Positions 35,691-44,332 of a DNA stretch of 47,719 bases are shown piece by piece. Below the pieces are notes generated by a model. It was not told the DNA's origin and searched no databases. It saw only the letters and a program-made list of their open reading frames with translations. This DNA is from an uncultured Alphaproteobacteria bacterium (GTDB taxonomy: Bacteria; Pseudomonadota; Alphaproteobacteria; Rhodobacterales; Rhodobacteraceae), in NCBI GenBank assembly GCA_902584635.1, contig CACIAQ010000009.1, forward strand, positions 1-47,719, given 5' to 3'. The stretch's first letter is position 1. Each line of letters begins with the position of its first letter. The position numbers and the translations under genes are program-made.

Positions 35691-36927
35691 TGTCGACCTT
35701 GCCAGATTTACTTACCAGCCAAGTGGCAATAGAATTATTATGATAAATTGAATTTTTCCCTCTGATCTTTTGAAGGTCTTGAATATATGGTTGAACGTAT
35801 CCAGTTTCATCCATAGCTCTCGATTGGATCAAAAGCTCCTCACCGCGCCATTCGAATGGAAGTGTGAATCTTACCAAAGACTTTGTCATTATTGGCGCGT
35901 GGAGCTGAGCAGTTCTCCAATTTTTCCCACCATCTAGAGAGACGTCAACCCTTTTTATTTTTCCTTTTCCAGACCAAGCTAGCCCTCTTAATTGTTGAGT
36001 TCCCTTGTATAGAATTGGCTTTTCAGGGCTTGGCGATGTAACCACTGACTTTGCCTCCATAACCCACGTAAACATCCTTGCCTTTCCGTCTGTTAATAAG
36101 TCGGTATATTTAGATGTCTCCTCTCTCGTCATATAAGGCTTGTCTCCAAACTCGAGTCTTCTTATCCACTTAATCCACATATTACCTTCCCACCCAGGTA
36201 CTACTAGACGAGCTGGATAACCTTGCTCTGGCCGTAAGGCTTCACCATTCATTGCCCATACAATCAAACAATCATCCAAAATTTTTTCGATGGGAATTGA
36301 TCGCGTCATTCCAGAAGTGTCACTGCCCTCAGCCAATACCCATTTTGCCTTTGGCTTTAATCCCGTTTCTCTAAGAAGATCGCTCAGCTTTACTCCCGTA
36401 TATTGTACGTTATGAACCATACCAAAAGTATATTGGCACCCATTAAGTTGAGCCCCTTTCCATTCCATGCCCCCATTAGCGGCACATTCTAGGAAATAAA
36501 ATTTATTGACTTGAGGAAACCTCTTCAAATCTTCAATACTGAAGATCATCTCTCTATTTACTAATCCATTTACCATAAGGCGGTAATCAGTTGGATTGAT
36601 TTCAGCTACTCCACCATGGTGTCTCTCGAAGCATAAGCCATTTGGGGTAACGATACCTTCGAGATCCTGCAAAGGTGTAAAATTAACTGATGACTGAGAC
36701 GAAGCAGTAAGCCAAGGAACATTTCGTCTAATAACATTGCTTTCAAACTCTGAGGGACTTCCGTATGGGTTCTCATCTACACCCGCACCAAGATCTGGTG
36801 TCCACTCAGGCAGGTTTGGAGGAAGGTTATTTGGATTTGATTTGTCTTGAGCTAGAACTTTAGTCGAAAATCCTACTGAACCAAGAGCAGCTAAAGATTT
36901 AATCAAGTTTCGACGACTGAATTTCAA
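35674..36927 (-). CDS. soxC: Sulfane dehydrogenase molybdenum subunit SoxC
   Basis: SoxC is the molybdopterin subunit of the SoxCD sulfur dehydrogenase, from the sulfite-oxidase family, 417 residues. The Mo-coordinating Cys148 is in FLECAANGGMEWKG. Other family blocks are GLVNREMIFSIEDLKRFP, PEQGYPARLVVPGWEGNMWIKW (split here around the conserved VPGW) and the C-terminal dimerisation domain with SLDGGKNWR. An N-terminal twin-arginine signal (SRRNLIKSLAALG) is present. The start codon is TTG 36927, preceded by AAAGG about 12 bases away. soxD follows with overlap and soxZ is upstream. Confidence 0.94.
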   Translation of the reverse strand: MKFSRRNLIKSLAALGSVGFSTKVLAQDKSNPNNLPPNLPEWTPDLGAGVDENPYGSPSEFESNVIRRNVPWLTASSQSSVNFTPLQDLEGIVTPNGLCFERHHGGVAEINPTDYRLMVNGLVNREMIFSIEDLKRFPQVNKFYFLECAANGGMEWKGAQLNGCQYTFGMVHNVQYTGVKLSDLLRETGLKPKAKWVLAEGSDTSGMTRSIPIEKILDDCLIVWAMNGEALRPEQGYPARLVVPGWEGNMWIKWIRRLEFGDKPYMTREETSKYTDLLTDGKARMFTWVMEAKSVVTSPSPEKPILYKGTQQLRGLAWSGKGKIKRVDVSLDGGKNWRTAQLHAPIMTKSLVRFTLPFEWRGEELLIQSRAMDETGYVQPYIQDLQKIRGKNSIYHNNSIATWLVSKSGKVDNVRLG

Positions 36928-36958
36928 GTGTTTTACCTTTTATCAATACAATTTGCTA

Positions 36959-37285
36959 CTAGACAACTTTTAAACTCTTAGTCAATTTATACTGGTTGCC
37001 GCCATCTTCTTCCCATGTAAGCTCAAAGGTACCTGCCTCTTTTACTTTAAATGGGAATGAGATATATGGATTACTCGAAATTGATGGCTCTAAATTTACC
37101 GTAAACACAACCTTACCGTTAAACATAGCGCTGAATTTATTAATAATTAGGCGCGGAATTGTTTTACCATCAACGTCTTTTACTCTTCCACTGTGCATTG
37201 GGTGTCTAATAAGGGTCTTAATCTCTATAACTTCGTCAAGCTCTGCTTCTTTTGGTATCTTGGCTCTTGGTTTAATTTTAGACAT
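36959..37285 (-). CDS. soxZ: Sulfur carrier subunit SoxZ
   Basis: SoxZ is the 108-residue partner of SoxY in the SoxYZ sulfur-carrier complex. Family features are the N-terminal KIPKEAELDEVIEIKTLIRHPM, the SGRV region, a Ig-like beta-rich fold and the ending LTWEEDGG. There is no signal peptide of its own, as expected because SoxZ is exported with SoxY. GGAGGA five bases before ATG 37285 is one of the best ribosome sites in the window. soxY ends two bases upstream. Confidence 0.95.
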   Translation of the reverse strand: MSKIKPRAKIPKEAELDEVIEIKTLIRHPMHSGRVKDVDGKTIPRLIINKFSAMFNGKVVFTVNLEPSISSNPYISFPFKVKEAGTFELTWEEDGGNQYKLTKSLKVV

Positions 37286-37287
37286 TA

Positions 37288-37737
37288 CTATCCTCCACAG
37301 CCCCCTATTGTTACTTTTATAGTTGATTGAGTTATTGAGTGAGTGCCATCGTTAAACTTCGCAATCAAATAAATATCCTGGGTTTTAGAGAGCCTCATCC
37401 TAGTTGATGCAAAACACTCACCCGAATAGGGAGTAAAATTGAATTTAGCAACATTTGGTGCTGGGTTTCCATCTGCCATTATGTAAACTTCTTGAACAAA
37501 ATCTGAGTCAGACATTGGACTTTCTATCTCAAATGCAACCTTAACCTGATTTCCGTTCTCAGCAATTTCGGGAACATCTAAAAAAACGTCCACTTCTCTA
37601 GCCTGTGACCCAGAAACTATGTTATTGATTTGATCTGACACCTCAGGCTTACCGGCTAAAACGGCGCTAATACCAGAGCAGAAAAATGCGCTGGAAACAG
37701 CAATCATTTTGGTAGCTTTTCTACGGCTTATATTCAC
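37288..37737 (-). CDS. soxY: Sulfur carrier protein SoxY
   Basis: SoxY carries Sox pathway intermediates covalently on the Cys of its flexible C-terminal arm; the protein ends in GGCGG, the diagnostic swinging-arm motif. The N terminus has a twin-arginine type signal (NISRRKATK, hydrophobic to about AVLAG). There is no ATG: GTG 37737 has a GGGGGG run just upstream, while an earlier in-frame GTG at 37749 has none, so I prefer 37737 (149 residues). It forms a unit with soxZ. Confidence 0.94.
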   Translation of the reverse strand: MNISRRKATKMIAVSSAFFCSGISAVLAGKPEVSDQINNIVSGSQAREVDVFLDVPEIAENGNQVKVAFEIESPMSDSDFVQEVYIMADGNPAPNVAKFNFTPYSGECFASTRMRLSKTQDIYLIAKFNDGTHSITQSTIKVTIGGCGG

Positions 37738-37811
37738 AAATCCCCCCACTTTTAGCTGAAGTATATATTACTCATACTGGAAGAGCAACGGTTTCCTAGA
37801 CATAATTATTT

Positions 37812-38279
37812 TCAAAAGTTTTTCTTTAGTCTTATGTTTGCAATTACATCATCAACTTGCCACCAAAATAACTCCTGACCGTTGTATCCCTCTATTCTGC
37901 CAACTTCTGTTTTGTCTTTTACAAATATAAAGGTTGGGGTAACTTTTACTATTTTTGAAATTCCATATTTTTCTAAATCAGCTTCAGAAAAAAAATCAAT
38001 GAAACTAAGTTTAAATTGATCTTCGAATTCTGTTTTTAGGTAAATATTGGCGATTTCATTCTCCCATGCCTTACAATAAGCGCAAGTATCAGAATAAAAA
38101 TACAACAATTTACCTCTAACCTCAGCATAGGTAATGTTTATGCAGCCAAGAAAATAAATAATCGGGAAAAGAAAAAAAAGGTTTTTTTTCAAACCAAAAA
38201 ATTCTGTGAAGGTAAGAGGGATAATCGCCTTAAAAACACATTTTCGAAATAACCCATCTATCATGATTAAATACGGCAT
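37812..38279 (-). CDS. soxS: Periplasmic thioredoxin-like protein, SoxS-like
   Basis: This thioredoxin-fold protein of up to 155 residues has a membrane or signal segment at about 31-50 and the redox motif CAYC at 66-69 in SDTCAYCKAWENEI. The CxYCxxW...E spacing resembles SoxS, the periplasmic thiol protein that keeps SoxYZ reduced and active, more than SoxW. It lies 62 bases upstream of soxY in the same orientation, supporting that role. The exact start is uncertain: ATG 38279 or 38261 leave a long segment before the signal core, and a TTG at residue 30 would give a conventional signal peptide. Confidence 0.75.
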   Translation of the reverse strand: MPYLIMIDGLFRKCVFKAIIPLTFTEFFGLKKNLFFLFPIIYFLGCINITYAEVRGKLLYFYSDTCAYCKAWENEIANIYLKTEFEDQFKLSFIDFFSEADLEKYGISKIVKVTPTFIFVKDKTEVGRIEGYNGQELFWWQVDDVIANIRLKKNF

Positions 38280-38573
38280 TCTATTTTTTATAATTTATCT
38301 ATGAGCAATATTTTCCAAACAATTTACGAAAAGTTATCTATCATCCTTTTAAAATTAATCACTAAGTTTTTTATTTTGTAATGAACAATAAACACCTGCG
38401 CACGAATAAAATTTCTACTATAACGTCTTGTCTGATAAAGCAAATTGAATATTATGTTATGTGAACTAGCTGGCTTCAATGAAATATACTGTTAAAACTA
38501 GCTTGATGGGGATTAATTGGTAGGTAGCATAACATAATATTTGACGCAAAAAAGAATCACTAAGGAGGAAAGT
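38280..38573. other. Control region between soxS-like gene and second dctP
   Basis: This 294-base divergent gap should hold the promoters of the leftward sox set and the rightward TRAP operon. I see no gene in it. Its right part contains a 14-bp inverted repeat, a direct repeat and a TATACT box, described separately. Confidence 0.6.
38448..38541 (+). promoter_or_regulatory. Repeat-framed control region of second dctP
   Basis: AATATTATGTTATG at 38448-38461 and its exact complement CATAACATAATATT at 38528-38541 bracket 66 bases. Inside, AACTAGCT occurs twice in direct orientation at 38464-38471 and 38496-38503, 32 bases apart, about three helical turns. Between them lies TATACT (38485-38490), a good -10 candidate with a poor -35. 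The arrangement looks like paired operators flanking a promoter, or a long closing helix in the leader RNA. Confidence 0.45.
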
Positions 38574-39587
38574 ATGAAATTTTTAAAAAAACTGTGCATA
38601 GCTACTATAGTTTTTTGCTTTGGTACAGAGACATTCGCTGAAGAGTGGAATGTTTCAGTATGGGGCAAGCGTAGAGCTTTTACCGAACATATTGAAAAAC
38701 TTGCAGAACTCGTAAGCGAGAAAACAAACGGAGAGTTCACTATGAATATCTCTTATGGTGGATTATCTAAAAATAAAGAAAACTTAGATGGCATAAGTAT
38801 AGGCGCATTTGAGATGGCTCAATTCTGTGCTGGCTATCACCGTGATAAAAATAGAGTAGTAACTGTCTTGGAATTACCTTTTCTAGGAGTGGAGACTTTA
38901 GAACAAGAAGTAGCTGTTTCAAGCGCTGTATATGCTCATCCAGCAGCGACCAAGGAAATGGAACAATGGAATGCAAAGCTTCTTATGACTTCACCTATGC
39001 CACAATATAACTTAGTGGGAACTGGGGATCCAAGAGATACTCTTGAAGAGTTTAACGGCATGAGAGTGCGAGCAACCGGTGGTTTAGGTCAGGCATTTAA
39101 AGCAGTTGGAGCCGTACCAACGTCAGTAACTGCTACAGAGGCCTATCAAGCAATGGAGTCAGGCGTCGTCGATACAGTAGCCTTCGCGCAACACGCACAT
39201 CTATCATTTGGAACAATCAATCAAGCCGACTGGTGGACAGCCAACCTTAATCCAGGGACGGTAAATTGCCCAGTGGTAGTCAACATTGATGCTTATGAAG
39301 GGCTATCATCTAAACATAAAAACGCACTTGATGGATCAATAGAAGAAGCACTTGATCACTATTTAGATAATTATGGGAAACTTTTAAGCAAGTGGGATTC
39401 TGTGCTCGCTGAAAAGGGTGTTAAAAAGATAGAAATAAGTGATTCAGTGATTGCAGAGTTTCGTAAAAAGGCAGCTGATCCTATTCGTGATGCCTGGATA
39501 AAGGATATGGAAGCCCAAGGGTTGCCAGGTCAAGAATTGTACGATTTAGTTATGAAGACTTTGGCTAAAGCAAAGGCTTCAAACTAA
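38574..39587 (+). CDS. dctP: TRAP substrate-binding protein, candidate aromatic-acid binder
   Basis: This is the periplasmic component of a TRAP transporter, 337 residues from ATG 38574. That start is fixed by AAGGAGG eight bases upstream; the frame extends to a TTG at 38541 but the signal peptide begins at MKFLKKLCIATIVF with cleavage near TFAEE. The conserved TRAP Arg is in GMRVRATGGLGQAF, and the second-lobe block AYQAMESGVVDTV follows. The operon faces the protocatechuate genes, which suggests an aromatic carboxylate substrate; this is inferred from context only. Confidence 0.93.
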   Translation: MKFLKKLCIATIVFCFGTETFAEEWNVSVWGKRRAFTEHIEKLAELVSEKTNGEFTMNISYGGLSKNKENLDGISIGAFEMAQFCAGYHRDKNRVVTVLELPFLGVETLEQEVAVSSAVYAHPAATKEMEQWNAKLLMTSPMPQYNLVGTGDPRDTLEEFNGMRVRATGGLGQAFKAVGAVPTSVTATEAYQAMESGVVDTVAFAQHAHLSFGTINQADWWTANLNPGTVNCPVVVNIDAYEGLSSKHKNALDGSIEEALDHYLDNYGKLLSKWDSVLAEKGVKKIEISDSVIAEFRKKAADPIRDAWIKDMEAQGLPGQELYDLVMKTLAKAKASN

Positions 39588-39597
39588 TGTTGACTCT

Positions 39598-39627
39598 TGG
39601 TTAGGTCAATTTTTTTTGACCTAACCA
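39598..39627 (+). promoter_or_regulatory. Intercistronic stem-loop between second dctP and dctQ
   Basis: TGGTTAGGTCAA, a T6 loop, then TTGACCTAACCA: a perfect 12-bp stem 10 bases after the dctP stop and before the dctQ ribosome site AAGGA. It lacks a following U-tract (ATTTAAAC). It likely protects the dctP 3' end or partly attenuates the permease genes. Confidence 0.7.
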
Positions 39628-39647
39628 TTTAAACTAAGGATTATCTA

Positions 39648-40277
39648 ATGGCTGGCCAAGTTGCGGTGATTGAGGATGGGCATTTATTGAGTCGCCTCGA
39701 CAGACATCTGCTAAAGCTTGAGAAATTTTGTGCTTTAATAAGTGGCCTAGCGATTTTGTCTCTTATGTTTTTGGCTGTGTACTCTGTTACAGGTCGAAAA
39801 TTTTTTAATGCTCCCCTAGCTGGATACGTCGATTACATAGAGGCTGCAATGCCTATAATAGCAATAATGGGTGTATCTTATGTGCAAAGAGACGGAAGTC
39901 ATATTAGGATGGACATTTTTGTTTCGTTTTTAAGAGGGCGGGCTCTTTGGCTCTTTGAATTGCTGTCGATAATTCTAATCTTAATCCTTATCTTAGCACT
40001 TACATGGGGTGCATGGGTGCATTTCGATAGATCATTTGATTGTGCGAGGCCTTTTTGTAGCCGAGATAGTTCTATTGATATTGGGTTACCTATTTGGCCT
40101 TCTAAGCTTGTGGTTCCCTTTGCTTTTAGTGTTCTGGCCCTTCGTCTATTTTTACAAGCTATTGGATATACAAGAGCTTTAGTATTAGGATTGGATCAAC
40201 CATCAGCAGTACCTTTAGTCTTAAGTGCCTCTAAACAGGCAAAACTTGAGACCGATGCAATTGATAGATCTAGTTGA
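39648..40277 (+). CDS. dctQ: TRAP transporter small permease
   Basis: This 209-residue DctQ protein has four predicted helices. After an N-terminal amphipathic segment (LDRHLLKLEK) come helices at about 27-47, 62-80, 98-120 and 150-170, with the family RDGSHIRMDIFV between helices two and three. AAGGA precedes ATG 39648. Its TGA overlaps the dctM ATG (TGATG). A cysteine pair in the loop (CARPFC) is unusual for DctQ and may form a periplasmic disulfide. Confidence 0.92.
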   Translation: MAGQVAVIEDGHLLSRLDRHLLKLEKFCALISGLAILSLMFLAVYSVTGRKFFNAPLAGYVDYIEAAMPIIAIMGVSYVQRDGSHIRMDIFVSFLRGRALWLFELLSIILILILILALTWGAWVHFDRSFDCARPFCSRDSSIDIGLPIWPSKLVVPFAFSVLALRLFLQAIGYTRALVLGLDQPSAVPLVLSASKQAKLETDAIDRSS

Positions 40278-41674
40278 TGGAAAATATAACTATAGGTCTA
40301 TGGGTGAGCGGAGGAATGTTGCTTCTTGTCGTTCTAGGTATGCGTGTAGCATTCGCTGCGGGTTTAGCTGGTTTTATTGGTTTGGTTTGGCTTCGTTGGA
40401 ATGGGTTTGATTATGATCCTAATCGTTTTTTTAAAGCGCTTCAGATAAGCGTCAAGGTTGCAGGTCTCACCCCTCACTCTAAAGTAAGTGCTCACGTATT
40501 AAGTCTCATTCCTGTTTTTATTTTAATTGGATATTTAGCCTATTATGCAAAGTTGACATCTGCTCTATTTGAGGCTGCCAAACGATGGATTGCTTGGGTA
40601 CCCGGTGGCCTGGCAGTATCAACTGTTTTTGCAACAGCTGGATTTGCTGCAGTATCAGGAGCCTCTGTTGCAACAGCTGCTGTATTTGCACGAATTGCAA
40701 TTCCTGAGATGCTCAAAATAGGGTATAACAAACAATTTGCGGCTGGAGTTGTAGCAGCTGGGGGCACTTTAGCATCTTTAATACCCCCCTCCGCGATTCT
40801 TGTAATTTATGCTATAATAGTGGAACAGGACGTAGGGAAATTATTACTAGCTGGGTTTATTCCAGGTGCGTTTTCGGCATTAGTTTATGGTGGATTAATT
40901 GTTTGCATCGCTCTCTATTTTAAGAACGTTGGGCCTCCCGTTAGCGGATTTACTTGGAAAGAGCGTTTTGAAAGCCTCGCACCAGCTTTTCCAATTGTTG
41001 CCGTTATAATAATAATAATTTTTTTCGTTTATAACCCATTCGGTGATGCATGGGGAACACCTACAGAGGGAGGGGCCATAGGTGCTTTTATTGTTTTTCT
41101 AATGGCTATTTACAGAGGCATGCGAGTAAAACAGCTTAAGGAAGCTCTTCTAGAAACTGCAAAATTAACGATAATGATATTTACCATTATTTGGGGTGTG
41201 CTAATCTATGTTCGCTTCCTTGGTTTTGCGAAGCTTCCAGATGCATTTTCATTTTGGATTACATCGCTCGATATGTCTCCTGTACTCATACTATTTTGCA
41301 TATTACTTGGATATGCTGTTCTTGGCATGTTCATGGACGCTATAGGTATGTTGCTATTAACGCTACCAGTTGTTTACCCGGCTGTTATGGCACTAAATGG
41401 GGGTGAAACTGTATCAGCCGCTGATAGTGCATTTGGAATGTCTGGCACTATGTGCGCAATCTGGTTTGGTATACTTGTTGTGAAAATGGCAGAGTTCTGT
41501 TTAATAACGCCACCTATTGGATTAAATTGCTTCGTTGTTGCCGGTGTCCGAGATGACCTTAGTGTGCAAGATGTTTTTAAAGGAGTAACCCCATTTTTTA
41601 TTGCTGATGCTTTTACCATTGCCGTTTTAATTTCTTTTCCAGGAATTGTTCTTTGGTTACCATCATTAGCATGA
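40277..41674 (+). CDS. dctM: TRAP transporter large permease
   Basis: This 465-residue DctM permease has about twelve hydrophobic segments and the family blocks AAGGTLASLIPPSAILVIYA and LITPPIGLNCFVVAGV. It is the sodium-coupled transport unit for the adjacent binding protein. The start is ATG 40277, overlapping the dctQ stop; an in-frame TTG at 40274 is rejected. There is no C-terminal extension, unlike the other DctM in the window. It converges with ligI, leaving 34 bases with no visible terminator. Confidence 0.94.
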   Translation: MENITIGLWVSGGMLLLVVLGMRVAFAAGLAGFIGLVWLRWNGFDYDPNRFFKALQISVKVAGLTPHSKVSAHVLSLIPVFILIGYLAYYAKLTSALFEAAKRWIAWVPGGLAVSTVFATAGFAAVSGASVATAAVFARIAIPEMLKIGYNKQFAAGVVAAGGTLASLIPPSAILVIYAIIVEQDVGKLLLAGFIPGAFSALVYGGLIVCIALYFKNVGPPVSGFTWKERFESLAPAFPIVAVIIIIIFFVYNPFGDAWGTPTEGGAIGAFIVFLMAIYRGMRVKQLKEALLETAKLTIMIFTIIWGVLIYVRFLGFAKLPDAFSFWITSLDMSPVLILFCILLGYAVLGMFMDAIGMLLLTLPVVYPAVMALNGGETVSAADSAFGMSGTMCAIWFGILVVKMAEFCLITPPIGLNCFVVAGVRDDLSVQDVFKGVTPFFIADAFTIAVLISFPGIVLWLPSLA

Positions 41675-41708
41675 TACTTGTTGAAGCAAAAGTTAAAAAG
41701 GGCTAGGT

Positions 41709-42584
41709 TCAATCATTCCAGTAAAGAGCCAATGGATTATCAATGAGGAGTTTTTTCTGTGTTTCCTCTTTTGGAGCAAAGAGTTCTATAATGTCCACTA
41801 GCTGACCGTCATCAGGCATATGCGACTTCATATTCGGATGAGGCCAATCCGTTCCCCATAATACTCTGTCAGGAAAGTTTTCCACAAGTTTTCTCATAAA
41901 CGGTAAAACATCGGAATAATTTTCTTCCGGTCCGACTTTAGTCAGCCTTTCAGGACAAGTTGTTTTGCACCAAAACTTTTCATTTTCCATTAGCTTCATT
42001 AATAAATTAAAGTCCTTACTATTGGTGCCCTTCGCTACATCTGGTCGTGCCATATGATCAAAAACCACAAGTGTTGGAAGTGCTTTTAAAAAGGGAATAA
42101 GCTCGTTTAAGTCTTGTGACTCGACATATACAACAATGTGCCATCCATACTCTGCAATCATATTCGATATATCTTTGAAAATATCTTTCGGCGTATCATC
42201 TACAAGCCTTTTTACAAAATTGAATCTCACACCCCTGACACCCGCATGGTCCAAGCGCTTAAGGGTTTGATCATCGATTTCTGGTCCAACTGAGGCAATT
42301 CCTCTAGCCATATTATTTGAATTCAGCAAAGCATCCTCCAAGGCATCATTATTTTTTCCATGGCAAGTCGCCTGCACTATCACGCTGCGTTTAAAACCTA
42401 AAAAATCTCTGAGTGAAAATAATTGCTCTTTAGATGCATCACAGGGGGTATACTTTCTTTCTGAAGCAAATGGGAAGCGAGCAGCTGGACCGAAAACATG
42501 GCAATGGGCATCTACTGCTCCATGGGGTACTTTGAACTTTGGTTTGCGGGGATTAGGGTGAAAAGGTAGCCAATCTGCATCCAT
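41709..42584 (-). CDS. ligI: 2-pyrone-4,6-dicarboxylate lactonase LigI
   Basis: LigI hydrolyses the pyrone ring of 2-pyrone-4,6-dicarboxylate to 4-oxalomesaconate. This 291-residue amidohydrolase-superfamily protein has metal/active-site His27 and His29 in DAHCHVFG, VIVQATCHG, RGVRFNFVKRLVDD, VVFDHMARPDV, and the catalytic Asp in WGTDWPHPNM, all as in Sphingobium LigI. I start at ATG 42584, four bases after the galD stop; the longer frame to 42635 would overlap galD by 47 bases and add residues not needed. It is the last gene of the lig operon. Confidence 0.95.
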   Translation of the reverse strand: MDADWLPFHPNPRKPKFKVPHGAVDAHCHVFGPAARFPFASERKYTPCDASKEQLFSLRDFLGFKRSVIVQATCHGKNNDALEDALLNSNNMARGIASVGPEIDDQTLKRLDHAGVRGVRFNFVKRLVDDTPKDIFKDISNMIAEYGWHIVVYVESQDLNELIPFLKALPTLVVFDHMARPDVAKGTNSKDFNLLMKLMENEKFWCKTTCPERLTKVGPEENYSDVLPFMRKLVENFPDRVLWGTDWPHPNMKSHMPDDGQLVDIIELFAPKEETQKKLLIDNPLALYWND

Positions 42585-42588
42585 GGTT

Positions 42589-43665
42589 TCAATTAGCCTT
42601 CTCACTCTCTTCATGGGGGAATACCATACCATCAAATAGCTTTCGGGCAGTTCTTAAAATAGCTACCGATTTGATTTTTTTATCTCTCAACTCTGCTACA
42701 ACATGCATCTGTCCTGAGGGATGTTCAATGGAACACAATTTTTTTTCACCACTAGGTATTGTCGACAATTTATTGATAGGAGTATCTTCTATTAGACAAG
42801 CCGTTGCGACTGAAATGGCACCAAAAACGCCAATAGACCGATGGCACCGATGAGGAATAAAAGTTCGCGTATTTATCATGCCGTCGTGTGTAGGTTTACT
42901 CACAATTGTCATTTTCGGTACCGTTTTCTCTTTCACATCTCCAAGATTCATAATCTTTCCACACTCAAGTCGTAAGGTTTCAAGAGTTTCTCTAAGAGCA
43001 CTATTTTTTTCAAGCTCTTCGACTTTTTCATTGCCATTAAGACCTAGTTGACTTGCTTTAATAATTACGCATGGCATTCCGTTATCAATCATTGTTAAGG
43101 AATACCCATCTATTTCATCTTTTATATTACCGCTCGGCAAAAGCTCACCACATAGAGACCCCTCAATATCCAGAAACTCTAATGAAATGGGGGAACTTGG
43201 CAAAGTAACACCATCTATATATGTATTTCCATTGTAAGTTAACGTACCATCAGGAGTATCAACAGTTGCAATAGCACTTTGTTTTGAATTCTCCATGAAA
43301 ATTCTTACGGATGTTTTGTCTTTTTCCGGTTTTATCAATCCTCGCTCTATTGCAAAGGGCGCAATACCAGCGAGTATGTTACCACAATTTTGAGTTGCAG
43401 ATACCATATAATCATCTACAGCAACCTGTAAAAATAGGTAGTCAACATCAATATCAGACCTTTTTGATTTTGAAACAATGGCAACTTTAGACGTTAGTGG
43501 GTTTCCTCCTCCGACACCATTTATTTGTAAATTATCTGGAGAACCAAAAACAGAAAGTAGAAAGTCTTCCCTTTTCGAAATATCATTAGGAATGTCCTCT
43601 TTTAAAAAATATAGTCCCTTTGACGTTCCTCCTCTCATCAACATTGCTGGGGTGCCTTCAGACAT
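42589..43665 (-). CDS. galD: 4-oxalomesaconate tautomerase (GalD/LigU, PrpF-like)
   Basis: This 358-residue PrpF-family isomerase has a diaminopimelate-epimerase-like fold. The N-terminal [16 protein letters not shown] and the [19 protein letters not shown] block with its Cys are hallmarks. GalD shifts the 4-oxalomesaconate keto and enol forms, and the related LigU is an allylic isomerase acting on the same compound; either assignment keeps the pathway moving from LigI to the hydratase. PrpF itself (aconitate isomerase) is the alternative reading, but operon context decides. The start overlaps ligK by eight bases. Confidence 0.9.
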   Translation of the reverse strand: MSEGTPAMLMRGGTSKGLYFLKEDIPNDISKREDFLLSVFGSPDNLQINGVGGGNPLTSKVAIVSKSKRSDIDVDYLFLQVAVDDYMVSATQNCGNILAGIAPFAIERGLIKPEKDKTSVRIFMENSKQSAIATVDTPDGTLTYNGNTYIDGVTLPSSPISLEFLDIEGSLCGELLPSGNIKDEIDGYSLTMIDNGMPCVIIKASQLGLNGNEKVEELEKNSALRETLETLRLECGKIMNLGDVKEKTVPKMTIVSKPTHDGMINTRTFIPHRCHRSIGVFGAISVATACLIEDTPINKLSTIPSGEKKLCSIEHPSGQMHVVAELRDKKIKSVAILRTARKLFDGMVFPHEESEKAN

Positions 43666-44332
43666 ATTTTAAACCATATTTCTTTAACTTCTCTCGCATA
43701 TTATAGATATCTAATCCCAGTTCACCTGAAGCTAGTTTTTTTCGTTTTTCGACTTCAAATATTTCTCTTTCTTGTCCAAGTCCGAGAACTTTTTTTGCTT
43801 CTTCTCTCTTAACAATACACACTCCATCATCATCAGCTACTATAACATCACCTGCATCAACAGACGCTCCTGCGCAAACAATAGGAATGTTTACTGACCC
43901 AACAACCTCTTTCACAGTCCCCTGCGCATTGTGGGCCTTACACCAAACTGGAAAACCTATTTTTCTTAATTCTGCAATATCTCGACAGCCGCCATCAATC
44001 ACGAAACCTCTGCAACCTCTGGCAATTGCGGATGTCGCTAGCAATTCTCCAAAATACCCTGCATCTGAGGGAGATGTGGTACCCAATATCATAATATCAC
44101 CAGGCTTTATTTGTTCGATTGCAACATGCACCATCCAGTTATCGGCAGGAGCAGCTAATATTGTTATAGCTGATCCTGCAACTCTTTTTCCTGGAATTAC
44201 AGGTGAAATATAACTTGCCAGCAAACCTTTTCTTCCTTGTGCTTCATGGATGGTAGATACTCCACAGGATTGTAAACCATCAATAATTTCTGCCTCTACT
44301 CGCTCAAAGTTTTGTACTACGATTCCTCCCAT
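43658..44332 (-). CDS. ligK: 4-carboxy-4-hydroxy-2-oxoadipate aldolase (LigK/GalC)
   Basis: This class II pyruvate aldolase cleaves 4-carboxy-4-hydroxy-2-oxoadipate to pyruvate and oxaloacetate. The 224-residue RraA-like protein has the metal and substrate motif FVIDGGCRD (Arg117, Asp118) following [15 protein letters not shown], as in the HMG/CHA aldolases. RraA proteins without aldolase function share this fold, but length, motif and operon position support the aldolase. The ATG overlaps the galB stop (TAATG), with AAGGATG as ribosome site. Confidence 0.94.
   Translation of the reverse strand: MGGIVVQNFERVEAEIIDGLQSCGVSTIHEAQGRKGLLASYISPVIPGKRVAGSAITILAAPADNWMVHVAIEQIKPGDIMILGTTSPSDAGYFGELLATSAIARGCRGFVIDGGCRDIAELRKIGFPVWCKAHNAQGTVKEVVGSVNIPIVCAGASVDAGDVIVADDDGVCIVKREEAKKVLGLGQEREIFEVEKRKKLASGELGLDIYNMREKLKKYGLKYV

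Noticed and set aside
35674-36927. SorA-type sulfite dehydrogenase instead of SoxC
   Set aside because: Position between soxZ and soxD in a sox cluster and the SoxC-type N terminus favour SoxC, although the fold is shared.
38541-38573. TTG start for the second dctP
   Set aside because: AAGGAGG lies inside this stretch and the signal peptide begins at ATG 38574.
42585-42635. Longer ligI start at 42635
   Set aside because: It overlaps galD by 47 bases and the added residues do not belong to the lactonase; ATG 42584, four bases after galD, fits better.
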